Shown here in pieces: positions 47,465-60,000 of a stretch of DNA of 64,000 bases (position 1 is its first letter; every line of letters begins with the position of its first letter). Below the pieces are notes generated by a model. The model made no database searches and was not told where the DNA came from. It saw only the letters and a program-made list of their open reading frames with translations. Position numbers and translations under genes: made by a program. Source of the DNA: Sipunculus nudus (taxonomy: Eukaryota; Annelida; Sipuncula; Golfingiida; Sipunculidae); assembly GCA_026874595.1 (NCBI GenBank), contig CM049306.1, positions 76,945,642 to 77,009,641 on the forward strand, read 5' to 3'.

Positions 47465-49748
47465 ATGGAGCCCACGACAGCCCCTCTCTCTACGACGACA
47501 ACAGATGAATACACAATCCCTGGTGAGAACTGGTACCGGGGCGTCAGGTATTCTTTTACAACAACCCCGGATGTTATGTCACGTGTTAAAGACTTCCCCG
47601 TACATGAAGAAGACATTTATATTTGTGGATATCCGAAAACAGGTAATTTTGCTCATAATGGGTGGGGGAGGGGGGTGTAGGAGTGGCTGTGGCTGATGAA
47701 CGGGTTATCGCATAATTACTGTACACAATAGACATAGGCTTTCTCTAAACGATCACTGCGTATCTGCCAAATCGCTGGCACCTGCCTAAATCAGGCCTCC
47801 TGACAGATCTGGAAGGTTCTGGCATTGAGGATGCCGTTGTATGTCCACATACTAGTATATTGTCATTATCGGCTATTAAATAGGTCACATCCAATGGCCC
47901 CAAACAATTGGCCTGCGACACAAATATCGCCACAGGCCATGTCCAGCGGATACTAGTGAAAGGTTAATGCTTAAAGCTTTTTGAGAAATTTTGATAGTTA
48001 AAATACCTTAAAATGCTTTGCATATGGTGCCAAAAGTATCTACAATGGGAAAAGGGAGTGATACCTTTATTTAGAATGATAATTGATACAACTCAGGAGA
48101 AATCAGAAATATGAAAAAATGTACTAATAATTGTTATCTGAGTCATATCTTAGTAGGCCTACATGCATAATTTTGGCAATATTAATAAATAAATAATTTT
48201 GTTCTGATTCAGGGGTAGAGCACACGGCGGAAAGCTGACCAGGTGAGATTTTTCACGGTCGGTCCCCACCCAGGGTGAGCTCTCTGCAGGCTTAATTAGA
48301 TGACGGTGCCCAACAGTCGTTTTTCACTCAAAAAAGAGGGCACCATTTAGGGTTCCTCGATGTTATGACCAAGCAATGGGAATGACACACACCCAGGACC
48401 CGCAGCAGATGTACATGGAGCCTGGTTGACACTAGGATTATTGACTGAAAGCCCCTGTCACGTAGTCCATTACCGAAATGGAACTCTGCAGTACATAGTA
48501 CTTACTATGTATATATATACGGAGCAAGCATTAAAATGGAGGCGGTAACTCCTACCAAAAAAAGGAGAAAGATTTGTTGACCTGCAAAATTTGGGCCGAA
48601 TCCACCCGGTAATTTCTGAGATAAGTACGGGCGTTTTATTGGTGCCAACAGTCTTACGAACGGGAACAATCTAAAAGGAATATGTGAACATGGCCAAAGC
48701 ATCCAACCACTTCTGAGATAGGCAAAGCTTTGTGTGATTTTCACAAAATAAACATTTTTTTTCGGGACATAAACTAAGCAAAATGGGGGAGCAATTGTAG
48801 GTAGTGCCACCAGTCTTGTGCATAAAAAAAAACTATCAAAGATCTAAAGTAATACCGAATGTCAGGATAATATATTCAACCAGTCTCGATATATGTGTGA
48901 TTTTTAACACAAAACCTACTCCTTATTCACATATATATCTTCACCTCAGGAAATTTAAGATAAATATAAATGAATATTCAAATATTTACCTTTCAGGTAA
49001 CTTTTGGAGCACCACAATTGTCAGCGCGGTCTTGCAGCAGGACGACTTGGACACCTGGCTAAAGACGCCACCTATCAAACTCGGCAGGTTGCTAGAGATT
49101 TTTTTCGAAGACGCCAGTAGTCATCCTCGTCCCACCTTCGTTTCCACTCACCTGCCTTATCACCTACTTCCGGCAGGTGTACGAGACAAGAACGTGAAAA
49201 TAGTCCACATCTCGCGGGATCCGAAAGACGCAGCAGTGTCCTATTATTACTTTCATAAAACTCTGAAAGGCTTTGGCCCTTGGAATGGTCCATGGGAAGT
49301 ATTCTTTGATAACTTCATCAGCGGTCAGGTTATGTACGGCAGTTATTTTGATTTTGTACGTACATACTGGGCACAGAAAAACAACCTAAATATACTGAAT
49401 ATCCAATACGAGAACTTGATAAAGGATCCGAAAACCTGGATTCGTAAACTAGCGGAGTTTCTTGGAAAACCGTTAGAACCAGAGAGACTTGACAAGGTCG
49501 TTGAGCTCACATCATTCGGCAACATAAAAAAGACCCCAACTCTTAATGTGGATACCTTTTATAATAACGAAGAATTACTGGGTGAGCCCATGGTAACACC
49601 TGGTACATCTTTCATGCGCAAAGGACAGATAGGTGACTGGCGCCGCCTGTTTACAGAAGGACAACGTCGTCAGACAGACCGACTTTACCGACAGTTATGT
49701 AAAGATATGGGCATGGATAATTTCAAGGAAGAAGACTGCTCATGGTGA
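47465..49748 (+). CDS. Cytosolic sulfotransferase D (SULT1-like)
   Basis: The gene is join(47465..47642, 48997..49748), encoding 309 aa. It is the most diverged copy. The N-terminus is Thr-rich (MEPTTAPLSTTTTDEYT) and the C-terminus ends EEDCSW instead of EEQDST. The phase-1 intron again cuts the P-loop codon, giving YPKTGNFWSTT. Key SULT features are intact: THLP (His111), HISRDPKDAAVSY, YENLIKDPKTW and MRKGQIGDW. Residues 86-100 (IKLGRLLEIFFEDAS) resemble A rather than B or C. Intron 1 is the shortest of the four (1354 bp), lacks the minisatellite, and contains a SINE. The ATG follows an acceptor (TATTTTAG|C). No canonical AATAAA lies close after the stop. The gene converges on the homeobox gene. 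Confidence 0.9.
48212..48567 (+). mobile_element. tRNA-derived SINE, damaged head
   Basis: Shares with 35107-35488 the A-box part (GATTCAGGGGTAGAGC), the body (TTTTTCACGGTCGG, CACCCAGGGTGAGC, CTGTCACGTAGTCC) and the tail (AAAATGGAGGCGGTAACTCC). The B box has been lost. It lies in intron 1 of sulfotransferase D. Confidence 0.8.
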
Positions 49749-51520
49749 ACAAGGCATACTTCAGAAAATTCCTGTGAAAAAAAGCTCTGATTTTTTATTA
49801 TTTCATTAATTTTTATTTATGTATTCTTTCTTCGTTCTCCGCACTGAAATAGGCTTGTGTTATGCAGTGTCAAATATTATGTTGTCAAGGTGTTTAACAT
49901 TTTGAATTGCTTACAAAAAACAGTATCGCAGAGAAAATGGACCAGACGAACCCCAGCAAAAATGTATTTTTAGGATAAAGAGCGGAGAGAAGGTCTTTCA
50001 GAGACACTATTGGATTTTTGTGGTTTCTAAACCTGAGGTCCGTATGATCGAAAGTTGTTAAAATTAAGTCTCAAGGGAGTTATTATGTTTTAATAGGATC
50101 ATAAATACATCTGTCCTTTCATGGATGAGTTCCATATGATATTTTACTCTATTGCGTCTGTCTTTCGCCAGTTTACAGAATCAAAGAACTATATTTGTAA
50201 TAGGCCTTACAGGTCTTGGATAATGATAATAGTTCAGTAATTAGGGATACAGTTAATCATTGATTAGTATTCACTTGATCCAAAACCGGTATTTAGAGTC
50301 CCGAGTTGTGTGTCAAACTTCCTGTCCATCCGTCTGTCCGTCTGCCAACCCATTACAAAAAATTGGTCTATTTTTGGTTTGTCGCTCACATATCCTACCA
50401 ATTCTAATGTAATTTGGAACGAAAAAATAATATGATATTTAGTTTTGGTAACTAAAAGAAATACTAGTACGAAATTACGATAAGAAATGAAATGCTGTTC
50501 GCCAACTATATAGGCCTGTATTATGCCTTGAGGCTCTTGTAAATTTTGACCAGTTTTGAGGGGTTTAAGTGTCTGTTTTGAGTTAAATACCTTTCGAACA
50601 TATTAGAAATAGAGACTGACAAACGTGAAATTTAGATATCATTGATTAGTAAAACTCCTTTATAACATATTGCCCTTTCAAATGTGAGTAGTTTTTTAGT
50701 TAAACACCCTTCGAGCATACGACCCACTACACAGTGTCCCAATGTAACCATCTACTAACGATCAACATGCTCTTCCCATCGATTAAGTTAACCGTCTGCT
50801 ACACAGCTAATGTAGCACACCTGCTAATGTTAAGCAGCTTTTGCACATACGGCCCTTTTAGACTTACCTAAAATAACAGAATCAATTTTTGTCCGATAAA
50901 GATGAACAGACACATGGATGAGAGTTTGTCATATTAATATTCATATTTAATTATGGATGTGTGGATGCCGATGAGTATCAATTAGTTTGGGCCGCTTATT
51001 CTCAAATTTCCAGGGCCTACTTCCCAACCAAGTCCACTCCTGATCAGAGGCCATTAATCATAAATTCACATGCAGGAATACCGCTTAAAATATACCAAGG
51101 TTCAGATAAGCCTTTGCTTAGAAGCTAGAAGCTTTAAGACACCTGTTGGGCTGTTTAAGTGTATACCTGCTATGTTAACAAATAAGTTGTTTCAATATAG
51201 GTTTGTCAGTTTCCTGAAATCTTATGACAGCACGGAATAAAGCCATGATTTTAGTCATGATTCAGACAAGCAGACTGAGAATAAAGGTTTATATCAACCG
51301 AACAGCAAGAAAGGAAACAGAGTCTGAAAACCGGACATTGTATAATCATTAAACGTACAATGAATGTTGCTGTATGCTCGTTTCGCAAATGTTGGCAAAA
51401 CTCTTAAAATAATTATCCTACCAGTCTGCCTAAAAGTAAATGTTGGGATTTCTTAGTGTACCCGTGTCTGGGAAAAGGAATCAAGTCTTTTGACTGCTAA
51501 TAAGATTAGGAAACTTCTTA
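49749..51520. other. Spacer between sulfotransferase D and homeobox gene
   Basis: Unique AT-rich sequence. No repeat array, domain-bearing ORF or RNA gene is recognised. The 3' end of D must lie here. Confidence 0.55.
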
Positions 51521-51539
51521 TATAAATGTCTTCTTCATA

Positions 51540-51700
51540 TAATATGAAATTAGTTTTAATATTTTTTACCAGTTCCGGCAGTGGACTTGTTTGCGTGTTT
51601 TACTACTCAGAGGGTAAACCGAGGGATGTGGGTTCGACACCAACAGTTGTCTCCGAATGTCAACCTATAAGTTATAGAAATTACTTTTACATGGGACTCA
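51540..51700 (+). mobile_element. Possible tRNA-SINE relic
   Basis: TACTACTCAGAGGGTA, followed about 20 bases later by GTGGGTTCGACACC, resembles a degenerate A box and B box. There is no matching body with the other SINEs, so this is weak. Confidence 0.2.
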
Positions 51701-52234
51701 TTCGGAGGCAGTCAGTGGACTGTAGAATGATGGCCCCGATATATAGGTCAATACTCACTGCTGGGAGCCCCCAAATTAGAATTGTAAGTTAGGGTAGGTT
51801 GACAATGAAAGGGGACCGTGTAAAATATGAAAGAAGACACAGATATTAAATAACAAAAGGATTTACATTGGTTCTAATTTGTTAACATTAATTATAATCG
51901 GAATATATATACTTTTTGTTCATAATAATAATAGAAGTATTAACCTGATACCTGCTACAATACAGGGGTATTATAATTATACTACATGTTTCACTTATGA
52001 TATAGTCTCCAAACACATTTATGTATTTTTATTAAAAAAAAACGCATATACAATATAACGACCACCTCGTGGACTGAAAAAAAGAAGTTTGGTGGCGGTT
52101 TTGTGAAAATTACAGGGATATATATTCGGGAAGTCGTAATTATGGGGTGGTCGCAATTAAAGATTGGTCACAAGGCGGGGATCCACTTTATGTACATATA
52201 TACATGTATTTATAAATGTGTATTTAAAAATATC

Positions 52235-52320
52235 TATACATTATTATTATTATTATCATAATAATAATAATAATAATGATAATAATAATTATAATAATTA
52301 TTATTATTTTGTTATTCTGT
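52235..52320. repeat. (ATT)n/(AAT)n tract
   Basis: Trinucleotide run with a change of phase. It creates the isoleucine-rich frame seen on the plus strand, which is not a gene. Confidence 0.9.
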
Positions 52321-52969
52321 CATTATGAAGTGTATCGAGATATCCTTTTTTTAGTCACACCAATCTTCTGTATAAGTAACAGTATTTATTTTACGGAGTG
52401 CTTCGTGCGACGGGGGTCTGACTTCCGGTGTAACATAGAAATGCAATCTCCCGGCGGAAACCCACTACATGCCATTATTAACATGAGCTCTAATTTAGGT
52501 GGTTAGTAATCAGTTATTATCATTGCATGCACAATCATCAGTTAATATATTAACATTATTAATGTTTTTTTCCATTGATATTTGTGTGAATAAAGTTGTT
52601 GAATCATATTTTTTGTTCTGTTATCTTGTCATAATAGATTATGTATGTGTATGATGTGAATGATATTTTGTGTCCTTGCTAACAATATATGTGCTGACCA
52701 GATGAACATTAAGTGTGTGTGTTTCTTTCAGAGAAATCAGATAACATTCTCGATACACCATATCCTAAATCTGGCAAAAAAATCCAATGCTAAAAGTTGA
52801 AAATGAACTCTAAAAAGAAGCCATTTTTCCTCCCTCCATGGACGTTATTATTTACTAGTTTACTATTTACTAGAGTTTTTTTCTGATGATGATATATGCG
52901 CAAATTATACTAGAACAAAATAATCCCCATCAAGTTAAAATATGAATTGTCCAATCACTATCTAATCAC

Positions 52970-53150
52970 TTTGATCTAATTAATAACGGTCGACTGCAAG
53001 GCTTTTCCCGTTAATCGACCGCCGTCGGGTTAATCCCTCTGTCCAAATAGCCGGGCTTAATCAGCCACGATCCTAGACCCCCGTCGTACGAAGCAAGTTC
53101 ACTGGTGCGACCGGGTATCGTGGTTGCACTAGTCCAATGAAGCGTAACTG
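52970..53150. promoter_or_regulatory. GC-richer block with TAATCC-type motifs
   Basis: Contains GGGTTAATCCC, GGCTTAATCAG and CCGTTAATCGACC within about 75 bp. These resemble K50-type homeodomain sites (TAATCC). It lies about 0.6 kb beyond the stop codon of the homeobox gene. Function is inferred from motif density only. Confidence 0.25.
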
Positions 53151-53157
53151 GTCACGT

Positions 53158-53218
53158 GGGGGGGGGGGGGGGGTCGCAGGAAGAGGCCTTCTTCCTGCGA
53201 CCCCCCCCCCCCCCCCCC
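53158..53218. repeat. Poly-G/poly-C palindrome (hairpin)
   Basis: Sixteen G, then TCGCAGGAAGA, a five-base loop GGCCT, then TCTTCCTGCGA and eighteen C. The arms pair perfectly over about 27 bp. It could form a very stable hairpin or a G-quadruplex on one strand. CCCCCGTCGTA occurs just outside (53214) and at about 53081. It could also be a sequencing or assembly artefact. Confidence 0.9.
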
Positions 53219-53772
53219 GTCGTAGGAAGGACGGCCTTTATTTAAATATTAAAATAAATATATTCGTTATGCTTGCAAAATATGGAGAATTATAAATTGA
53301 AAATGATGTTGTCTAATTATAATGATACATTCTCATTCAGTTTGTTTAAACAGACCAACATGAAATGTTCAATTCTGTATCAGATGATATAAGGCAAATT
53401 TCAAGGAACAAACCAATATCCCTTTATTTAACAAAAGTATTCAACAATATACAAATGTTTAAATCATTATATATACATACCAGGTAGCTAGCGTTAATGA
53501 ATAAACATGCTGTTGTTTTATATGATAGTTCGGTTACCTTATTCTACATAGAGTTCATGCAAATGGTGGCAACCAAGGAGGTTGTTTATGATTACATGCC
53601 AGTCTTCCTATTTACATAAAGTATGTGTTCATTTGGTACAAAACGAGGTTTAAGCACATTGCAGTATATATACAACCATGTTGGTGAGTGTTCTGCTTGA
53701 CAGATGGCGCCCCATGTCGGTCTTTTGAGAGTTCGAAAGTCTCTTCGTATGAGCGTACCCAGCCTGGCGATC

Positions 53773-56700
53773 TTATGCGTCAGTTGAAGCGGAAGAGAAC
53801 ATACAGTCTGACCGGAGGGGCGAAGGCCCCACCGAATCAGCGACAGAGTGATAGCATGGACGGAAGAGGAAGTCTTCGTTCTGCGCATGCTCCTGCTCGT
53901 ATCCTAAGTACGGGATGAACGGCGCCGCGTCATAGTAGGTCAGCGGACAGTAGACATCATGTCCTTGGTGGTAGGGCTGACGTAACCAGGTCATGTAGGG
54001 TCTGTAGTGATCGGTGTATGGGGGGCAGGCGTGGTGGGGCATCAGAGGCTGGTAGATACTTGGTGACGTCACATCCGGCACAGCACTGTTTGCCGGGCTT
54101 GGAGTGTGACTGTAGCAGGGCATATCCTGCAGCGCCCTCGTGTGGCCGGCTAACTCTTGTGGCGAGTGTGTATCACATCTGACAGACCTTTCATCCGGGT
54201 GCTGTGTGTTCTTGAGTTTTTCATCATCCGGGTTCTGGTTGAGGAGATGGTAAAGATACTGCCGGTTAGCGTTGTCAGCTGACATCTGAGACTGCACCGC
54301 CGTGTACGCCTCATCAGACGTCCCTCGTTTCCTCAGTCGTCCTCTGAAAATATCCAAATGTTACATATAATCTTTCCCTTCACGTTCATGAAAAAATACT
54401 TCTGAAAGGATTTCCCGATGGCTTCTATGTTATTGTCCATAATAACCGCCCATTTGGCACAGGCGCTTGATTTGCTGATTTGGTACTGCTCCAATTATCG
54501 CTCATTTGGCATAAATGCCCAGTCGGGTCATATAACGGTAAAATAGTGAATCTTTTGACATAATTTTGACTGTTCCTTGTTATTGTTACTGTTCCTAGTT
54601 TTGTTACTGTTCATGGGACTGCGATATCTGAGTTATCATTCATGGGGTTCAGTATGCGTGTTATGCGCCTCTGTCATATAGATGAGCATTTACAAAGAAC
54701 GGAATATAGCTTCGAATCTTCTAGCCTTAACATCATAGTACATACGTTTTCTACGATGGATTTTATGAAATCACCCCAGACACCTGTACATAACAACGTC
54801 TGCTAGGCAGTATCTACTGATAATTAAAAAAAAAATACGTTCTACTACGCTTTCTCAATTCTTGATGACTTTTCGTGCGAATCTCCTTATTCTGTTCAAT
54901 ACTTGCATTACTATTCAATTGAATCATAAAATAAATTCTGATAATCCTTCGCGGTGCTTCAGATAACATAGTATTACATAACATAATATCACCTAACATT
55001 AAAATATAACATAATATTATTTAGTATGACTGAACATAGGCTGAATATAACTTTGGTTTCTCAGGTTCTTTTTTTTCTTCAAATTCCTTCACCTTTTTAT
55101 TTGTACCTGTCGATAACATTTTCACATGATCAGGAGACAGCGTGATCATAATAGGTAAGCTAAAGTACATGTATAACATACAAAAAAATTTCATCGCAGA
55201 AATGTCCTAGTGGCTGGAGCTTAAAATGTGAAATAATTTACTGGGGCGTAGTGGGGGAGGGACTGATGGTTCGATGCCTGAGAAACCGTGTTTTTGGTCC
55301 AATACATAATTATTGTGAACATATATATAAATAAGTATTTATAAGTATATATATAAGTTAACATGTATTGAGGTGGTTTTTTTTCAAATTTTACACTGAC
55401 CTCCTGTTCTGATACCAGTTTGTAACTTGTGTCTCTGAGACGCCAAGTTCCACCGCCATCTTCTTCCTCTCGTGTGACGTCAGGTAGGCACGTCTGTGAA
55501 AATGTCCCTCTAGTGCCGCCCTCTGTCGGGGCGAGAATACAGAACGAGGCCGTTTCCTCGAGGTCTTGGTGGTTGACTCTGAAGCTTTGTCGCTTGGCAA
55601 CGCCTCCAGGTCAGTCATGCTGTTTGGTCCAACTTTGTTGTCATCTTTAGTACCTACAATTAGTTTGTGTAAAGCGTTATGAATTGGTATATAAACATGT
55701 AACAGCTCCGAAAATACCACTTTCATATCATGATCGTGTAATGTATAAGGTCATGAATTGCCTTGCTGCCTTGCATTTATTAATTGCCTTGGTTGCCTTG
55801 GTTGCTTTGTTTTATACTGAGTCCCAGTCCAGAACCGGTTTTCTATTGTTATGTATTGTTTTCATTCGGGCAAACACACCGACCGACAAGAACCCTGCCA
55901 AGCCTCAGTCTCATGACGCCGGGAACTGATCAGTGTCCATTTGTGCTTGGCAGGTAATGACTGACTTACTGAACTGCTATAGTCCTAAACCCTAACAATA
56001 TGTTACAACCAGTTGTAATTTACTGAACGATAGACGCCATAGAGAAGTTTTTAACAGTGGCTAAATATATAAATAAATGCTAATGAAATAATAAAATCTT
56101 GATCTATATTGGAAAGATTTTAAGTGAGATATAATTTTACACTATATTTATTATATGTTAAGTTCAGTATGGATTCTTGGCTCTCATAGATATTATTTCA
56201 TAATTGGTTGTGAATTTATGGATTAAGAATAATACGAATCTCTAAAATTTACATATTCTCAAATAAAATGAACTTTTTAATATTTTAAACTTACATTATG
56301 TAAAATTTTAGACACAAGAAGACATTACAGAAAATAGAACATGAAACTTTTACAGGGAAAACCATAAACATCCGGCAGTTTAAAGTTATAGGGATCAATG
56401 GACGAATCTGCACATTAATATTTATGTTAATAAGATTTAAAAAGTGTAATACGATTGAATATTATCAAATGAAAATACGTCAACACTAACAGCGCATACG
56501 TAACTTTATATTGTATTTTATATTTAAACTGCATTTAGTCATATGATATACTACGCAACAGAACATGTCATTTCAAAGTTTGCTGAATACTCGTGAACTG
56601 ACCGAAAATGCACAAGTAAGCATCACTTTTATATATATCCAAAATCTTTTCTGATATCAAAAGCAACTGCACTCTATAATCAATTAGTTTTACATTCAAC

Positions 56701-56982
56701 CCAAATGGTCTGCTCTAAAACAGCGATGCAGTTAAAGACAAAAACGAATACATATACTATAGTGATTTAACCATCACACACACATATATATATACATATA
56801 TATATATAGCTAGCCAGCTATCCATGTTCCTTTTCTCAAAAAGTTATGCGATTTTTGCTTTTCTTATAATCATGCTGGAATAAACAATTTTCTAATGTTT
56901 GGGCAGATATGCACGGGGTATTATAAAGATAGAAGTTAATTCGATAAAAAGTTGAGATAAGAACGTTTATATATGAATGAAC

Positions 56983-57035
<53 letters not shown>

Positions 57036-60000
57036 TATATATATATTGAGCAGAAATTCACTTCTAATAAAAAGAATGTTGGTATCAGATAAAACAATTG
57101 AGGCCATCTAAATGTAATCCCGTGCCGCTTGCAGTGAGATCGGTTTATGGTATAGCTGAAGATCTAGCTCTGGTTAAAACCAAATGGTTTAATGAATTCT
57201 CCGGGTTGTACAAACAGCCGAGTTAATCTGCTTCAAATTGTGCTTCATTTCACCTCAAGGTGATTAAGGATATTGTTAGGATAAGAGATAATAGCATGGG
57301 TTAGAGGGTTAGCCTGGGTTTCGATGAGACTGAAAATATTGTTAAAGGTGTGAAAAAAGGTTAAAGGTACAGATAATATACCTAATGAAGCATTGAAATA
57401 TCATGACGTGATATTGATGTTTTTCAGATTATTTGTCCATCGCTTTAACAACCGAGTAGTGCCACCAGTCTGGAATAAAGCTATCATAGCCACGATTCTT
57501 AAACCCTGACAAGATGAATTTTAACCGTTAAATTACAGACAACTTACTGTCATGTGTTGGAGAAATCTATAGTGCGCTTTTAAGATAGAAAGAATCGTCA
57601 GTTATTGCGACCTCTCAAAGCCAGCCAAAAAGCTAAACGGTTTCAGGAGAGGCACATCTTAATGCACAGAAAATATTTCCATTTTATCCTGTATTATCAT
57701 AAATAGAATGGATACAGGATAAGATATCATTTATGGATTTATAGATATGGAAAAGGCTTTTGACCGCATACATAGGGATTTAATGTTCTATAGTTGCTAG
57801 AACTGAACATAGATGGGAAATTGTATAATGCAGTTAAAGCAATGTATTGTCACAATACTGCATAAGTACGTATCAACCTTTAACACATCTCCTTTTTCTT
57901 TTCCATGCGGAGTTCGACATATTAATTAAACAATTACAGTTATAATTTCTTTAGATGTTGGAGATGATATCGGTCGAGAGAAGCTAAGCATCTTGTACGC
58001 TCGGCACGGTAATGCAAGTATGTTATATTAACTTGAAAGCTGGTTTAAATTTGGCTGCCGTCTCCTTATTTATCGAAAAGTATTGTTATGCATTTCAGAT
58101 AATGTGGAAAAAGTAGAACCAATGTTAATTTAACCTTGAATGACGTTTCTCTGTTGTTGCCTTTATATTGGCGGGGCTGAATTTTTGCGGTTTTTATATT
58201 TTTAAAAGTTTCACGGGGTTCCTTTTTCGCGCTCTATCATTGGTCAAGTAGTATATTTTATTATCAAAAATAAATTCATTTACCGGTGATTTCTCTATTA
58301 TCTAGGTCTACTTTTTCTATGTCCGGATATCTCATGTTCGAACATTCACGGACGGCTGAACCGACGCCTGCGGGAAGCATTGACCCCGTTGGTTGTAATT
58401 AGTTCAGGGACGAGGCTCATTAAAAACAACTCAAATGTAATTAATATAAGGTGTGTCGAGAAACCAGCCTGTAACTACAAAACCGTATATTAAGTTTGTT
58501 TAGGGAAACTGTCTTGATAAGGGTATCTTACTCCTGTTAATTAAGAGTCGAGTCGTAATCACCTGCTCTACCAACAAGGGACGCCCGTAGGTAGCCCCCT
58601 TGTTTCAGTATCAAAGGCAGGGATGTGCCAAGAATAATTTGAGTGCCTTTTATGTTTCTAATTACTTCCATAAGAAGGTGGAAGAAGGAACCGTATTCAG
58701 TTTCTCACAGTTAAAGTCTGAAGCAAAAAATAATAATTCACTGTTTTACGGCACTTTGGTCCCAAAATGAACTGTGACCTTTCAAATATATTCAAAATTC
58801 ACGTCATCACTAGCAAATCATACATCGTTTGGCGCGTCATGATTTCACAAAATTAGTCTTTTATACAATTACAAGTTGGCGCAACCCTAGCGGTTATGTT
58901 TACTACTTTAGTGGCAAATTTTATTCATAAACATGACTTAATACGCCAAAATATGAAAGAGTACCTTCTACTCAATATTCATTTTTAAGCAGCACTGGAT
59001 GTCATCTAACGTGGCACACATACACGTTATTTTTAAATATAATATGCCCAACGAGCATTGACATTTTCCAGTCATGTCCCAGGGGAAAGAAATAACTGCC
59101 ATGCGCGTCCGCCGGCGTTATCACGCACCTGCAAAGGGTCCCGGTTTTTGCATCTAAGCCAACCGATACTATTTTAAATGGGCCCTGTTATTCTCCCTGA
59201 ATCATTTAACGTATATGCACCAGGCTCGATGGACATCACTACGTAGCTGAAGATAAATCTCAACTGTCGCAAACTATCGGCAGCTTCTGAAATTAATGAT
59301 CATGGTCTGGTATATATGCATTCAAAACTGCGTGGTTTCAATTTCGCGGTCAGAGAGCGACCGGGAATCTCGAGAATTTGAAACCACCGCAAATAAGAAG
59401 ACAACCACATCAGTGAATAAGTATATTTTGGTTTCTACTTAGACGAATTTATGACGAATAATAATACAGGTATTGATATTATGGCCGATTAAAAACTCTT
59501 GGATAAATATATGCTAAGTTTAAGCAGTTTAAACATGTGACTTTAACAGTATCACCAAGTTGTATAATGCCGCTGTTCATACACTTGATAATACAAGATC
59601 TGTGCAGTATATGGTGAGCTGTGAAAGCGCCACCTTGTGACAAAGTACAGAACAAGGCGATTTGATATTTCTTGGGTGTTCACAGATTTAGCTCTGTTCC
59701 TGGATAGTAACTGAGATGGGATGGACTTCATGTGCGGAGCGCAGATATATAAATATTATTAATTTTGGAACCGATAAGTCAATATGGACTCGCAAAGATT
59801 AACTGGGAAAAATGTTGAAAGGGACTATCGCAATAGGAAAAATAACAGGTTTGCTGATGTTGTAAAAATACTTGAAAATATAAACATGTTTACAGTTTTC
59901 GAAAATAAAGAGATCTTTTCAGTAAATGAAGCCAAGTAAAAAATAAGTTTGTTTGTAAGGAAAAAAAACAAACTTATTTTAATAATAAGCCAAAGCTAAG

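Noticed and set aside
53688-53918. 76-codon plus-strand frame
   Set aside because: It is largely the shadow of homeobox exon 3 on the other strand.
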